Source: Methylophilales bacterium (GTDB taxonomy: Bacteria > Pseudomonadota > Gammaproteobacteria > Burkholderiales > Methylophilaceae). Taken from it: DNA of 64,000 bases. A program made the translations under genes and the position numbers. Shown one piece after another: positions 8,110 through 17,277 of the stretch (position 1 is the stretch's first letter; each line of letters opens with the position of its first letter). The stretch lies in contig CP081940.1 in assembly GCA_019823025.1 (NCBI GenBank), positions 62,001 to 126,000 on the forward strand, read 5' to 3'. A model generated the notes under the pieces. That model saw only the letters and a program-made list of their open reading frames with translations, ran no database searches and was not told where the DNA came from.

Positions 8110-9172
8110 AAAAATACTTATCACTGGCGGTGCTGGTTTTATTGGCTCTGCAGTAATTCGGCACATTATTAAAAATACCAATCACTACGTGGTTAATATT
8201 GATAAACTTACCTATGCAGGTAATTTGGAGTCCTTAAAGTCTATAGAAAATGATTCAAAATATGTATTTGAGCACGTAGATATTTGTAATGCCAATGAGA
8301 TGAATCGAGTTTTTAACGTACATCAACCTGATATTGTAATGCATCTGGCAGCTGAATCTCATGTAGACAGATCAATAGATCTTCCTGGTGAATTTATTCA
8401 AACCAATATTTATGGTACCTATGTAATGCTTGAAGAAGCTAAAAATTATTGGTCTTGCTTAGAGGGTTCTAAAAAAAATAACTTTAGGTTCCATCATGTT
8501 TCTACTGATGAGGTATATGGAGATTTGGAAGGAACAGATGATCTTTTTAATGAAGAAACATCATATGCACCTAGCTCACCATACTCTGCTTCAAAAGCAA
8601 GCTCAGATCATTTAGTAAGGGCATGGCAAAGAACTTATAAATTCCCAACTTTAATTACTAATTGCTCAAATAATTATGGCCCTTATCAATTCCCCGAAAA
8701 GCTAATACCTCTTACTATTTTGAATGCATTAGAAGGTAAAGGCTTACCAATTTATGGTGATGGTAAACAAATTCGAGATTGGTTATATGTTAATGATCAT
8801 GCAAAAGCATTAATTCATGTCGCCATGACAGGGGAAACTGGTGAGACATACAATATTGGTGGACATAATGAAATCCAAAATATCGAAGTTGTTAAAATTA
8901 TTTGTAGTATTTTAGATGATTTAAAACCATGTGAGCATCGAGGGATTGGTAAATATGAACAGCTCATTACTTATGTAAAAGATAGATCTGGGCATGATAC
9001 AAGATATGCAATAGATGCCTCAAAGATATCTAATAAGCTTGGATGGAGGCCAAATGAAACATTTGCATCTGGAATCAAGAAAACTGTTGAATGGTATTTA
9101 GAAAACACTGCTTGGCTTGACCATGTTAAAGATGGAAGTTACATGGGAGAGCGATTAGGAGTTGTAAAGTGA
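8102..9172 (+). CDS. rfbB: dTDP-glucose 4,6-dehydratase
   Basis: This is the second step of dTDP-L-rhamnose synthesis: dTDP-glucose to dTDP-4-keto-6-deoxyglucose, using bound NAD+. With the ATG at 8102 the protein has 356 residues, typical for RfbB. The motifs are TGGAGFIGS near the N-terminus, [12 protein letters not shown], the active-site [11 protein letters not shown] with the Thr-Asp-Glu triad, and [12 protein letters not shown] with the YxxxK pair. An upstream in-frame ATG at 8075 would add nine residues ahead of the beta strand; the 8102 start gives the usual N-terminus and an 8-bp overlap with the preceding gene. It is the first gene of rfbBACD. Confidence 0.96.
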   Translation: MCKKILITGGAGFIGSAVIRHIIKNTNHYVVNIDKLTYAGNLESLKSIENDSKYVFEHVDICNANEMNRVFNVHQPDIVMHLAAESHVDRSIDLPGEFIQTNIYGTYVMLEEAKNYWSCLEGSKKNNFRFHHVSTDEVYGDLEGTDDLFNEETSYAPSSPYSASKASSDHLVRAWQRTYKFPTLITNCSNNYGPYQFPEKLIPLTILNALEGKGLPIYGDGKQIRDWLYVNDHAKALIHVAMTGETGETYNIGGHNEIQNIEVVKIICSILDDLKPCEHRGIGKYEQLITYVKDRSGHDTRYAIDASKISNKLGWRPNETFASGIKKTVEWYLENTAWLDHVKDGSYMGERLGVVK

Positions 9173-10053
9173 CGAAAGGAATAATTTTAGCAGGTGGATC
9201 AGGCACACGCCTTCACCCTCTAACCAAAGTGGTATCGAAGCAACTCATGCCAGTTTATGATAAGCCAATGATCTATTATCCCTTATCAGTATTAATGCTC
9301 TCTGGGATACAAGAGGTTTTAATTATCTCCACTCCTGAAGACCTTCCAAGGTTTAAAAAGCTTTTAGGGGATGGGTCTGATATTGGTATGAAGTTTAAAT
9401 ACATTATTCAACCCAGTCCTGATGGACTGGCTCAAGCATTTATACTTGGTAAAAATTTTATTGGTGATGAAGATGTATGTTTAATATTAGGCGATAATAT
9501 TTTTTATGGTCATGGCATGATTGACATATTATCTAACGCTGTGTCAAATGCTAAAGAAAAAAATATAGCAACAGTGTTTGGATATCACGTCCAAAATCCA
9601 AATTGTTATGGTGTAGTAGATTTTGATCAAACAGGAAAGGTTCTTAGTATCGAAGAAAAGCCTGAAAATCCAAAAAGTAACTACGCAGTAACGGGGCTTT
9701 ATTTCTACCCAAATGATGTAATAAAGAAAGCTCCAAAAATAGAGCCATCTAAGAGGGGGGAATTAGAGATAACCACTATAAATGAAATGTACTTGAGTGA
9801 AAAACGTTTAACTGTCAAGTTACTAGGGAGAGGTTTTTCTTGGTTAGATACAGGTTCACATGAGAGCTTATTAGAAGCCTCAGCTTTAATTGAAGTCATC
9901 GAGAGGAGGCAAGGGCTTAAAGTGGCTTGTATTGAAGAAGTTGCTTATAGGAATGGGTTTATAAGTAAACAACAATTTATAAAACTGGGGCAATCTATGG
10001 CAAATAACCAATACGGGCAATATATTTTAAGTCGTTCAAAGGAGTTGTTGTGA
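9169..10053 (+). CDS. rfbA: Glucose-1-phosphate thymidylyltransferase
   Basis: This enzyme makes dTDP-glucose from glucose 1-phosphate and dTTP, the first committed step to dTDP-L-rhamnose. It has 294 residues. The nucleotide-binding signature is [19 protein letters not shown] (8-26), followed by [13 protein letters not shown]. The metal-site aspartate is in ILGDNIFYG, and VEEKP-type sugar binding appears as [20 protein letters not shown]. The GTG start at 9169 overlaps the rfbB stop by 4 bp, and the stop overlaps rfbC in the same way, so expression is coupled. Confidence 0.97.
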   Translation: MTKGIILAGGSGTRLHPLTKVVSKQLMPVYDKPMIYYPLSVLMLSGIQEVLIISTPEDLPRFKKLLGDGSDIGMKFKYIIQPSPDGLAQAFILGKNFIGDEDVCLILGDNIFYGHGMIDILSNAVSNAKEKNIATVFGYHVQNPNCYGVVDFDQTGKVLSIEEKPENPKSNYAVTGLYFYPNDVIKKAPKIEPSKRGELEITTINEMYLSEKRLTVKLLGRGFSWLDTGSHESLLEASALIEVIERRQGLKVACIEEVAYRNGFISKQQFIKLGQSMANNQYGQYILSRSKELL

Positions 10054-10604
10054 GGTATATTCCCCAATTAATACCTGATGTAATTATTATCGAACCAAAG
10101 GTTCATATAGATAATCGTGGCTATTTTATGGAAACTTTTAGACAGGATTTATTTGAAGAAACTGTAGGGTACAAAGTAAATTTTATTCAGGATAATGAGT
10201 CAAAATCAAAAAAAGGTGTATTGAGAGGCATGCACTACCAACTTCCACCCTATACCCAAGCCAAGCTTGTTAGAGTCATTGAAGGGAAAATTCTTGATGT
10301 AGCTTTAGACATAAGAAGGTCTAGTCGTACCTTTGGCAAGCATATTGCAACTGAGCTTTCAGCAGATAACAAGCGACAGATGTTTTTGCCACACGGATTT
10401 GCACATGGGTTTATTGTTCTTAGTGAGAGTGCAACCTTTTCATATAAAGTCGATAATTATTATGCGCCAATGTTTGATAGAGGCATTGCATATAACGATA
10501 GTAAATTGGCCATTGATTGGAAGTTATCTCCGGAGCTTTTTCATCTTTCAGAAAAAGATAAGCTAAATCCCAATTTAATTGATGCCAAAGAAATATTTAA
10601 ATAG
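10050..10604 (+). CDS. rfbC: dTDP-4-dehydrorhamnose 3,5-epimerase
   Basis: This cupin-fold epimerase inverts C3 and C5 of dTDP-4-keto-6-deoxyglucose. It is 184 residues long, the normal size. Characteristic segments are [15 protein letters not shown] (23-37), [20 protein letters not shown] with the catalytic base His in [26 protein letters not shown], and [14 protein letters not shown]. The tyrosine acid is expected near VDNYYAP. GTG start at 10050, overlapping the rfbA stop by 4 bp. Confidence 0.97.
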   Translation: MRYIPQLIPDVIIIEPKVHIDNRGYFMETFRQDLFEETVGYKVNFIQDNESKSKKGVLRGMHYQLPPYTQAKLVRVIEGKILDVALDIRRSSRTFGKHIATELSADNKRQMFLPHGFAHGFIVLSESATFSYKVDNYYAPMFDRGIAYNDSKLAIDWKLSPELFHLSEKDKLNPNLIDAKEIFK

Positions 10605-10613
10605 TTAAGAGTT

Positions 10614-11504
10614 ATGAAAATTTTAATTATTGGTAAAGATGGGCAATTAGGAAAGTCCATTCATAAAATTCTTAAATTAAATGATAATTTTAAAAAAAGT
10701 TTTGAAAATTTTATTTTTATTGGCAGAGAAGATTTAGACATGAACAATATGGATAGAATCCATGGTTATTTTAAAAATAAAAATTTTGATCTAATTATCA
10801 ATTGTGCTGCATATACAGCTGTAGACCAAGCGGAGCATGAAGTTGACTTTGCTAAAAATATAAATCATTTTGCTGTTAAGCAGCTCGCTAAAATAGCTTA
10901 TAAAAAAAATGCAAAATTAATACATATATCTACAGATTTTGTATTTGATGGAGAAAGTGACAATCCATATACAGAAATAGAAAAGACGAATCCCTTAAAT
11001 ATCTATGGAAAGACTAAACTTGCTGGTGAGAAATCAATACAAAAAATAATGCCAACAAATGCGATTATCTTAAGAACCAGTTGGCTTTATTCAGAGTTCG
11101 GTAATAATTTTTTTAAGAAGATTATAAGTTTAGGTAAAGACCAAACTGAAATAAGTGTGGTAAATGATCAAATTGGCTCCCCAACTTACGCATCTGATTT
11201 AGCTTTTTTAATTTTAGAAATTCTTAATAATGACGAATTTAGAAAAAAGAATCCAGTCACGCAGATTTATCATTTCTCAAATAAAGGGCAGACAAGTAGA
11301 TATGAATTTGCTAATGAAATTTTAAAAATAGCATCGTCTAATTGCAAAGCAATTTCTGTAGAAACGCAAAAAAATTCAACAATTGCAAGAAGACCAAGAA
11401 AGGTAATATTGGATAATACTAAAATTGAAAAATATTTAAACTTAAAAAATATCTTTTGGAAAGAGTCATTAAAAAAAGCATATTTATTAACTAAGGATAT
11501 TTAA
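10614..11504 (+). CDS. rfbD: dTDP-4-dehydrorhamnose reductase
   Basis: This enzyme completes dTDP-L-rhamnose synthesis by reducing the 4-keto group with NAD(P)H. It has 296 residues. The N-terminal GKDGQLGKSI replaces the usual GxxGQLG cofactor loop. NCAAYTAVDQAEHE is the classic RfbD signature, STDFVFDGE carries the catalytic Thr/Ser, and YGKTKLAGE holds the YxxxK pair. It lies 9 bp after rfbC and has lower G+C than the three genes before it. The next gene starts 16 bp later. Confidence 0.95.
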   Translation: MKILIIGKDGQLGKSIHKILKLNDNFKKSFENFIFIGREDLDMNNMDRIHGYFKNKNFDLIINCAAYTAVDQAEHEVDFAKNINHFAVKQLAKIAYKKNAKLIHISTDFVFDGESDNPYTEIEKTNPLNIYGKTKLAGEKSIQKIMPTNAIILRTSWLYSEFGNNFFKKIISLGKDQTEISVVNDQIGSPTYASDLAFLILEILNNDEFRKKNPVTQIYHFSNKGQTSRYEFANEILKIASSNCKAISVETQKNSTIARRPRKVILDNTKIEKYLNLKNIFWKESLKKAYLLTKDI

Positions 11505-11520
11505 TATTTATTAAAAAAAT

Positions 11521-13320
11521 ATGATTAATAAACTTAAAAATCTATTAAATTTACTAAGCCAAAAGCAACAAAAAAAATTTATTTTTTTACAAATTTTAGT
11601 TGTAATTACAGCTGTATTTGAGCTCATTGGTATTGCTTCAATTGGCCCCTTCATGATCCTTGTCTCAGATTTTTCTGTTCTAGAAGGAGACAATATCATT
11701 GCAAATTTTTACTTAGAAACTGGACTAAATAATCATTTTGAATTTGCATTTTTAATTGGAATGATTGTTTTAATGTTACTACTTATAGGAAGTATAATAT
11801 CAATGTATACAACTTGGTTGTTAGCAATTTTTGGTCAGGAAGTTGGAGTAAAGCTTGGTAGTCGCTTATTTCAATTTTATCTGCATAGAACATGGTTGTT
11901 TCACACAACTTCCAGCAGTTCAAATCTTACAAAGAAAATAACAGTTGAAGTAAACAGAATAACTAACGGAGTTATTACTCCTTTTATGCAACTTAATTCA
12001 AAAATTGTTACTAGTTTTTTTATATCCATCGCTTTGTTAATTTACAATCCTTTAGTTACTTTAGTAGCCTTAATTATTTTTTCATTTTCATATTTTATGA
12101 TTTTTAGATTAGTTCGGTATAGGTTATCAAAAAATGGAGATATGGTTTCTGCTGCCGCAAAAGAACGATTTAAATTAATGGCTGAAGGTTTTGGGGGCGT
12201 AAGAGATATTCTATTATCAAGGTCACAGAAACACTACATAGATAAATTTGAAAAGTCTGGCAATTCATACGCACATTATCAAGGAGAAACATTAGCATTG
12301 GCGCACGTCCCAAGGTATATTATGGAATTAGTTGCATTTGGAAGCTTAATTTTATTTTTACTTTATTTAATAATTAAATATGATGGTAAATTTGACGAAG
12401 TTTTACCTATATTATCAGTTTATACATTAGCAAGTTTTAAGCTCATCCCAGCATTGCAGCATATATATGCATGTACAGTTTTAATACGTGGGCATATTTC
12501 TTCTTTTAGTTTGATTGAGAAAGATCTGAAACAAAGCCTTAGTTTTCTTAAAATACCTATATCAAACAAGAGAAAAAAAATAAAAATAAAGGAGTCAATA
12601 AAATTAAATTGTATTAAGTTCACTTATCCTAAAAAAAATATAGCAACAATCAAAGATATTAATATCAAAATTCCAGTAAATAAAATAATTGGGTTAGCAG
12701 GTGAATCTGGATCTGGTAAGTCAACAATTATTGATATATTAGTTGGTTTGATACAGCCTAGTAAAGGAGAGATATTAATTGATGAAAATCCTTTATCTAT
12801 TGGAGATATTCCAAGCTGGCAAGACGAAATAGGCTTTGTCTCACAGTCTATTTTTTTATCAGATGCAACTATTTTAGAAAATGTAGCATTTACAATTCCA
12901 AAAGAAAAAATTAATAAACGTAAAGTTAGAAGGTCAATTAGATTAGCTGGCCTTGAAAAAGTTATTGATGAATTACCTGATGGAATTGAAACTGACGTTG
13001 GTGAGAGAGGCGTACAACTTTCTGGAGGACAAAGGCAGAGGATTGGGATTGCTCGAGCTTTATATAATGATCCTAAAATTTTAGTTTTCGATGAAGCTAC
13101 AAGTGCACTTGATAGCAATACAGAAAAAGTAATTATGGATTCAATTTTTAACTTCTCTGGATTAAAGACAATAATTATTATTGCGCATAGATTATCAACT
13201 TTAAAAAAATGTGATTTGATTTATTTTATTGATAAAGGCAAGGTGTCAGATAAAGGCAGTTTTCAAACCTTATTAAATAATAATATCAAGTTTAAAAAAA
13301 TGGCAAATTTAATTACTTGA
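11521..13320 (+). CDS. PglK/MsbA-type ABC flippase (fused permease-ATPase)
   Basis: This 599-residue half-transporter has a transmembrane domain (about 1-330, six hydrophobic spans beginning near residue 17) joined to one nucleotide-binding domain. Walker A is GESGSGKST (394-402), the ABC signature is LSGGQRQR (500-507), Walker B is ILVFDEATSALD with D524, and the switch His is in IIIAHRLS. The N-terminal LLNLLSQKQQKKFIFLQILV stretch and overall layout resemble PglK/WlaB, which flips lipid-linked oligosaccharide in Campylobacter. Its place after the rhamnose genes and before sugar-modifying genes suggests export of the island's lipid-linked glycan. Substrate is inferred; lipid A export (MsbA) is less likely in this context. 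Confidence 0.85.
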   Translation: MINKLKNLLNLLSQKQQKKFIFLQILVVITAVFELIGIASIGPFMILVSDFSVLEGDNIIANFYLETGLNNHFEFAFLIGMIVLMLLLIGSIISMYTTWLLAIFGQEVGVKLGSRLFQFYLHRTWLFHTTSSSSNLTKKITVEVNRITNGVITPFMQLNSKIVTSFFISIALLIYNPLVTLVALIIFSFSYFMIFRLVRYRLSKNGDMVSAAAKERFKLMAEGFGGVRDILLSRSQKHYIDKFEKSGNSYAHYQGETLALAHVPRYIMELVAFGSLILFLLYLIIKYDGKFDEVLPILSVYTLASFKLIPALQHIYACTVLIRGHISSFSLIEKDLKQSLSFLKIPISNKRKKIKIKESIKLNCIKFTYPKKNIATIKDINIKIPVNKIIGLAGESGSGKSTIIDILVGLIQPSKGEILIDENPLSIGDIPSWQDEIGFVSQSIFLSDATILENVAFTIPKEKINKRKVRRSIRLAGLEKVIDELPDGIETDVGERGVQLSGGQRQRIGIARALYNDPKILVFDEATSALDSNTEKVIMDSIFNFSGLKTIIIIAHRLSTLKKCDLIYFIDKGKVSDKGSFQTLLNNNIKFKKMANLIT

Positions 13321-13432
13321 AAATGGCTTATGAAAATCAAAAATTTTATTAATTTAATACTGGACTTAAGAGTCAGTAATCACTTGATAATCAATGTATT
13401 GGTCGTTAGAAAAAATTACTTAAGAGGTGTTT

Positions 13433-14446
13433 ATGTTAAATAATAAATCATTATTAATAACAGGTGGTACTGGAACCTTAGGCAAGGCTTTGGTTAAAGA
13501 GATAATTAATCGGTTTCCCATGATTAAAAGACTTATTATTTTTAGCCGTGATGAATTAAAGCAATTCGATATGGCACAAGAGTTCCCTGAAAAAAAATAT
13601 GCTTGCATGCGTTATTTTATTGGAGACATAAGAGATATAGATCGCTTAAGGAGGGCTTTGGAAGGTGTTGATTATGTCATTCATGCTGCTGCATTGAAAC
13701 AAGTGCCTGCTGCTGAATATAATCCTACTGAATTCATTAAAACAAACATTCTTGGCTCAGAAAATTTAATTGAGGCCTGCATTGACAATAATGTAAAAGG
13801 TCTTGTGGCACTATCAACTGATAAAGCTGCAGCACCTATAAACTTATATGGTTCCACTAAACTTTGCAGTGATAAGCTTTTTGTTGCGGCAAATGGTTAC
13901 AAAGGAAGCAGGGTTTTAACTTTCTCCGTTGTCCGCTATGGCAATGTTATGGGTTCACGTGGTTCTGTAATACCATTTTTTATTGAAAAAAGGCGAAAAG
14001 GAGAATTACCAATTACAGACCCCAGAATGACACGCTTTAATATATCGTTGAAGGACGGAGTAGAAATGGTTCTATGGGCCTTGGAAAATTCAAAAGGGGG
14101 CGAGATATTTGTTCCTAAGATACCATCATATCTTATAACTGATCTAGCGAAAGCAATTTCTCCAAGTGCTAAACTAGTAAATGTTGGAATCAGACCTGGC
14201 GAAAAAATTCATGAAGAGATGATCACTGAAAGCGATAGTTTAAATACTGTCGATCTTGGTATTTACTGGGCAATTATATCAAGTTCAGGAAAATATTCAG
14301 TTGAACGATACTGTAAGGAATTTGGGGGAACAGCTGTTGGTGATGGATTTTCTTATAATTCTGGCACTAATCCAGATTTTCTCTCAGTTGAACAGCTTAG
14401 ACAGTTAATTAAAGAGGAGTATGATTCAAGCTTTGAGCCTATGTAA
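13433..14446 (+). CDS. PseB-like UDP-GlcNAc 4,6-dehydratase (inverting)
   Basis: This soluble SDR-type dehydratase resembles PseB/FlaA1, which converts UDP-GlcNAc to UDP-4-keto-6-deoxy-L-AltNAc, the first step to pseudaminic acid. It has 337 residues from the ATG at 13433. The motifs are TGGTGTLGKA near residue 10, SRDELKQFDMAQEF, AAALKQVPAAEYNP, STDKAAAPINLYGSTK (the Asp-Lys-Tyr catalytic group), and RPGEKIHEEM. The tyrosine of YGSTK places it in the short, inverting branch, unlike the long dehydratase at 31790. AGAGGTG before the ATG is a good ribosome site; an in-frame GTG at 13427 lies inside it. It opens a long block of coupled sugar genes. Confidence 0.9.
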   Translation: MLNNKSLLITGGTGTLGKALVKEIINRFPMIKRLIIFSRDELKQFDMAQEFPEKKYACMRYFIGDIRDIDRLRRALEGVDYVIHAAALKQVPAAEYNPTEFIKTNILGSENLIEACIDNNVKGLVALSTDKAAAPINLYGSTKLCSDKLFVAANGYKGSRVLTFSVVRYGNVMGSRGSVIPFFIEKRRKGELPITDPRMTRFNISLKDGVEMVLWALENSKGGEIFVPKIPSYLITDLAKAISPSAKLVNVGIRPGEKIHEEMITESDSLNTVDLGIYWAIISSSGKYSVERYCKEFGGTAVGDGFSYNSGTNPDFLSVEQLRQLIKEEYDSSFEPM

Positions 14447-14492
14447 TATTTTGTCTATAACAAAGCATCAAATAAATTCAAATTTAAATATT

Positions 14493-15659
14493 ATGTCAAG
14501 AAAACCATTTATACCTTACGGAAGACAAGAAATTACCCAAGACGATATTGAAAATGTTGCAAATGTTTTGAAATCTGACTTTCTAACTCAGGGCCCCTGT
14601 GTTCCAGAGTTTGAAAAAAGAGTCTCTGAATATTGTGGTGTTAAACATGCTGTAGCACTCAATTCATCAACTTCCGCTCTTCATATTTCTTGCTTATCTC
14701 TTGGTCTCAAAGCAGGAGACTGGCTTTGGACTAGCCCAATTACTTTTGTTGCTTCAGCGAATTGTGGACTTTATTGTGGAGCAAAAGTTGATTTCATCGA
14801 TATTGACCCTGAAACATACAATCTTTGCCCAAAAGCGCTTAAAAAGAAGCTTATTCAAGCAAAAAAAGTTGGTAAATTACCAAAAATTATAGTCCCTGTT
14901 CACCTCAGTGGCCAGTCTTGTGATATGAAAGCAATTCATGAGTTATCAAAAGAATTTAATTTTAAAATTATTGAAGATGCATCACATGCAATTGGAGGGA
15001 AATATCTTAATGAGCCAGTTGGTAATTGTAAATATAGTGACATTACAGTTTTTAGTTTTCACCCAGTAAAAATTATTACTACGGGTGAGGGCGGCATGGC
15101 ATTGACAAATAATAGCGTCATTGCTGAACGAATATCTATATTACGCAGCCATGGCATTACAAGAGATCCAAAGCTAATGACTCATGAGCCAGAAGGTGAT
15201 TGGTATTATCAACAAATTGATTTAGGTTTTAATTATCGAATGACAGATATTCAAGCTGCCTTGGGGATAAGTCAATTAAAAAGATTGGATAGTTATGTAT
15301 CTCGTCGACATGAGCTTGCTATGAGATACAACAATCTTCTTAAGGATTTACCCCTTATAATTCCTTATCAAAATAGTGATAATTATTCATCTTTTCACTT
15401 ATATATCATTAGACTTAGGGATAGAAAAAAACATAAGCAGACTTTCGAACATCTTAGAAAAGAAAATATTGGTGTTAATTTACACTATATTCCTGTTCAT
15501 ATGCACCCATATTATAGTGAGATAGATACTGAATATCATGATCTTAAACAATCTGAGCTATATTATAAAGACGCGATCAGTATTCCTTTATATCCCGCTA
15601 TGACTGAGTTGGAGCAGGATTTTGTTATAAGTTCTCTGGAAAAAGCATTACAAATATGA
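14493..15659 (+). CDS. PseC-like UDP-4-keto-6-deoxy-sugar aminotransferase
   Basis: This DegT/DnrJ/EryC1-family PLP transaminase resembles PseC, which aminates C4 of the PseB product. From the ATG at 14493 it has 388 residues and starts MSRKPFIPYGRQEIT, the usual start for the family. The PLP lysine is K193 in FSFHPVKIITTGEGG, and the cofactor aspartate is D162 in IIEDASHAIGG. SLALHP-like NSSTSALH binds phosphate. An in-frame ATG at 14421 lies inside the previous gene and adds 24 residues with no family counterpart, so it was not chosen. No PseH-type N-acetyltransferase follows, unlike canonical pseudaminate loci. Confidence 0.92.
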   Translation: MSRKPFIPYGRQEITQDDIENVANVLKSDFLTQGPCVPEFEKRVSEYCGVKHAVALNSSTSALHISCLSLGLKAGDWLWTSPITFVASANCGLYCGAKVDFIDIDPETYNLCPKALKKKLIQAKKVGKLPKIIVPVHLSGQSCDMKAIHELSKEFNFKIIEDASHAIGGKYLNEPVGNCKYSDITVFSFHPVKIITTGEGGMALTNNSVIAERISILRSHGITRDPKLMTHEPEGDWYYQQIDLGFNYRMTDIQAALGISQLKRLDSYVSRRHELAMRYNNLLKDLPLIIPYQNSDNYSSFHLYIIRLRDRKKHKQTFEHLRKENIGVNLHYIPVHMHPYYSEIDTEYHDLKQSELYYKDAISIPLYPAMTELEQDFVISSLEKALQI

Positions 15660-16522
15660 AGATTGAGTTAGGTACAGTTCAGTTTGGGATTCCCTATGGA
15701 ATTGCTAATTCTAAAGGTCAGGTAGAAAAAAAAGAAGCAAAAAATATTTTAGACTATGCCAAAAGCTCAGGGATAAATTCAATAGACACAGCAATAGCTT
15801 ATGGGACAAGTGAGAAATGTTTAGGTGAGATTGGATTGGATGGGTTTCAAGTGATTACGAAGCTACCAGAAATTCCTGATAATTATGGAAATTTAAAATC
15901 ATGGGTTCAAAAGCATATAAAAAATTCATTAAGAACACTTTCAGTAGGATCATTATCAGGTCTTCTCCTTCACAGACCAAGTCAATTGCTTGATTCAGAT
16001 AAGAATGAATTATGGTCGATATTACTTCGGTTAAAGGATGAGGGTCTTGTCAAAAAAATTGGTTTTTCCATTTATACACCTGCTGAATTAGATGATTTAT
16101 GGAATTTATATAAACCTGATTTAATTCAGGCTCCATATAGTATTTTTGATCGACGCCTAGAAACTAGCGGATGGTTAGAGCGTTTATATAATGAAAATGT
16201 TGAGATACATATTCGCTCTATATTTTTACAAGGGTTATTGTTAATGAATAAAAATGCTAGGCCAAAAAAATTCAATAAATGGCTTGAGGTTTGGAATCGA
16301 TGGCATGATTGGCTTGAGGGTAATAATGTTAGTCCACTTCAAGCCGCAGTTTCTTTCTCAATATCAGATAATAGAATTACAAAGGTTACAGTTGGTGTTG
16401 ATAGCCTTGGTCAGCTGAAGGAGGTTATTGCTGCGTCAAATAGTAATATAAATAAATTCCCACAAGACTTAAGTGTTGAAGATACAAAACTTTTAAACCC
16501 ATCTGAATGGGCCTCACTATGA
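15656..16522 (+). CDS. Aldo/keto reductase of a sugar cluster
   Basis: This (beta/alpha)8 NAD(P)H reductase has 288 residues. The AKR tetrad is visible: the aspartate and tyrosine in SIDTAIAYGTSE (D43, Y48), the lysine in VITKLP, and the histidine in GLLLHRPSQL. The C-terminal cofactor region is reduced to ISDNRITKVTVGVDSLGQL. This subgroup recurs in bacterial nonulosonate and flagellin-glycan loci next to SpsF-like and class III aminotransferase genes. The reaction here is unknown; reduction of a keto-sugar or keto-acid intermediate is the simplest guess. ATG overlaps the PseC-like stop by 4 bp, showing translational coupling. Confidence 0.85.
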   Translation: MKIELGTVQFGIPYGIANSKGQVEKKEAKNILDYAKSSGINSIDTAIAYGTSEKCLGEIGLDGFQVITKLPEIPDNYGNLKSWVQKHIKNSLRTLSVGSLSGLLLHRPSQLLDSDKNELWSILLRLKDEGLVKKIGFSIYTPAELDDLWNLYKPDLIQAPYSIFDRRLETSGWLERLYNENVEIHIRSIFLQGLLLMNKNARPKKFNKWLEVWNRWHDWLEGNNVSPLQAAVSFSISDNRITKVTVGVDSLGQLKEVIAASNSNINKFPQDLSVEDTKLLNPSEWASL

Positions 16523-17277
16523 AGGTAATTGCAATTGTTCAAGCACGAATGAATTCAGCGCGATTACCAGGAAAAGTCTTAATGCCTTTGGCAAACAAAC
16601 CTGTTCTGGCTCATATTGTTGAGCGACTATCTTATTGCAAGCTTGTCGAAAATATTTTAATTGCTACTTCTCACGAAGATAGAGATGACCCAATAGCCGA
16701 GTATTGTGAAAATAATAATATTGATTATTATCGTGGAAGTCTTGATGATGTCCTAGATCGTTATTACCAGGCTGCTAAGACTTATCATGCTGAAACGATT
16801 CTTCGCATAACTGCTGATTGTCCTGTAATTGACCCAATAGTTGTTGATGCTGTTATTGCTGGATATCTTTCAAACAAATATGATTTATATGGTCTTGGAG
16901 GTGAATTTCCCGATGGCCTTGATTGTACGGTTTTCTCTTTTAGCGCATTAGAGAAAGCATGGAAGAGGGCTAAATTAAAATCAGAAAGGGAGCATGTTTG
17001 TCCTTATATAGAAAAAAATCCCCAGATGTTTAATAATGGTATGTTGGAATTGTTTAAAGGATTAGATAAGCATCGATGGACTCTTGATATGCCAAGTGAT
17101 TATGAGTTACTAAGTAAAATATTTAATCAGTTATATAGGGAAAACTCACCGTTTCTAACACATGAAATTTTACAATTCATTCAAAGAAACCCAAAATTGC
17201 TAGCGATTAATTCTGATATTGTTCGTAATGAAGGATATCAAAAATCAATACAGAAGGAAAATATTAACAATGGTTGA
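16519..17277 (+). CDS. SpsF-like cytidylyltransferase-family protein
   Basis: This nucleotidyltransferase-fold protein belongs to the SpsF/CMP-KDO-synthetase-like group. From the ATG at 16519 it has 252 residues. The nucleotide loop is VQARMNSARLPGKVLMPL (6-23), followed by RGSLDDVLDRYYQAA and the metal-site motif RITADCPVIDP. RWTLDMPSDYELL is the C-terminal SpsF signature. PseF and LegF, the CMP-nonulosonate synthetases, share the fold, but the sequence is closer to SpsF, whose substrates are mostly unproven. An ATG at 16507 would add four residues; the 16519 start gives the ATGA overlap with the preceding gene. Confidence 0.85.
   Translation: MKVIAIVQARMNSARLPGKVLMPLANKPVLAHIVERLSYCKLVENILIATSHEDRDDPIAEYCENNNIDYYRGSLDDVLDRYYQAAKTYHAETILRITADCPVIDPIVVDAVIAGYLSNKYDLYGLGGEFPDGLDCTVFSFSALEKAWKRAKLKSEREHVCPYIEKNPQMFNNGMLELFKGLDKHRWTLDMPSDYELLSKIFNQLYRENSPFLTHEILQFIQRNPKLLAINSDIVRNEGYQKSIQKENINNG

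Noticed and set aside
12624..13118. 164-codon open frame antisense to the ABC flippase ATPase domain
   Set aside because: Shadow of a strongly conserved coding region; no ribosome site or recognisable protein.
13330..13443. 37-codon frame overlapping the PseB-like start
   Set aside because: No good ribosome site, overlaps a conserved gene start out of frame, and has no recognisable sequence.
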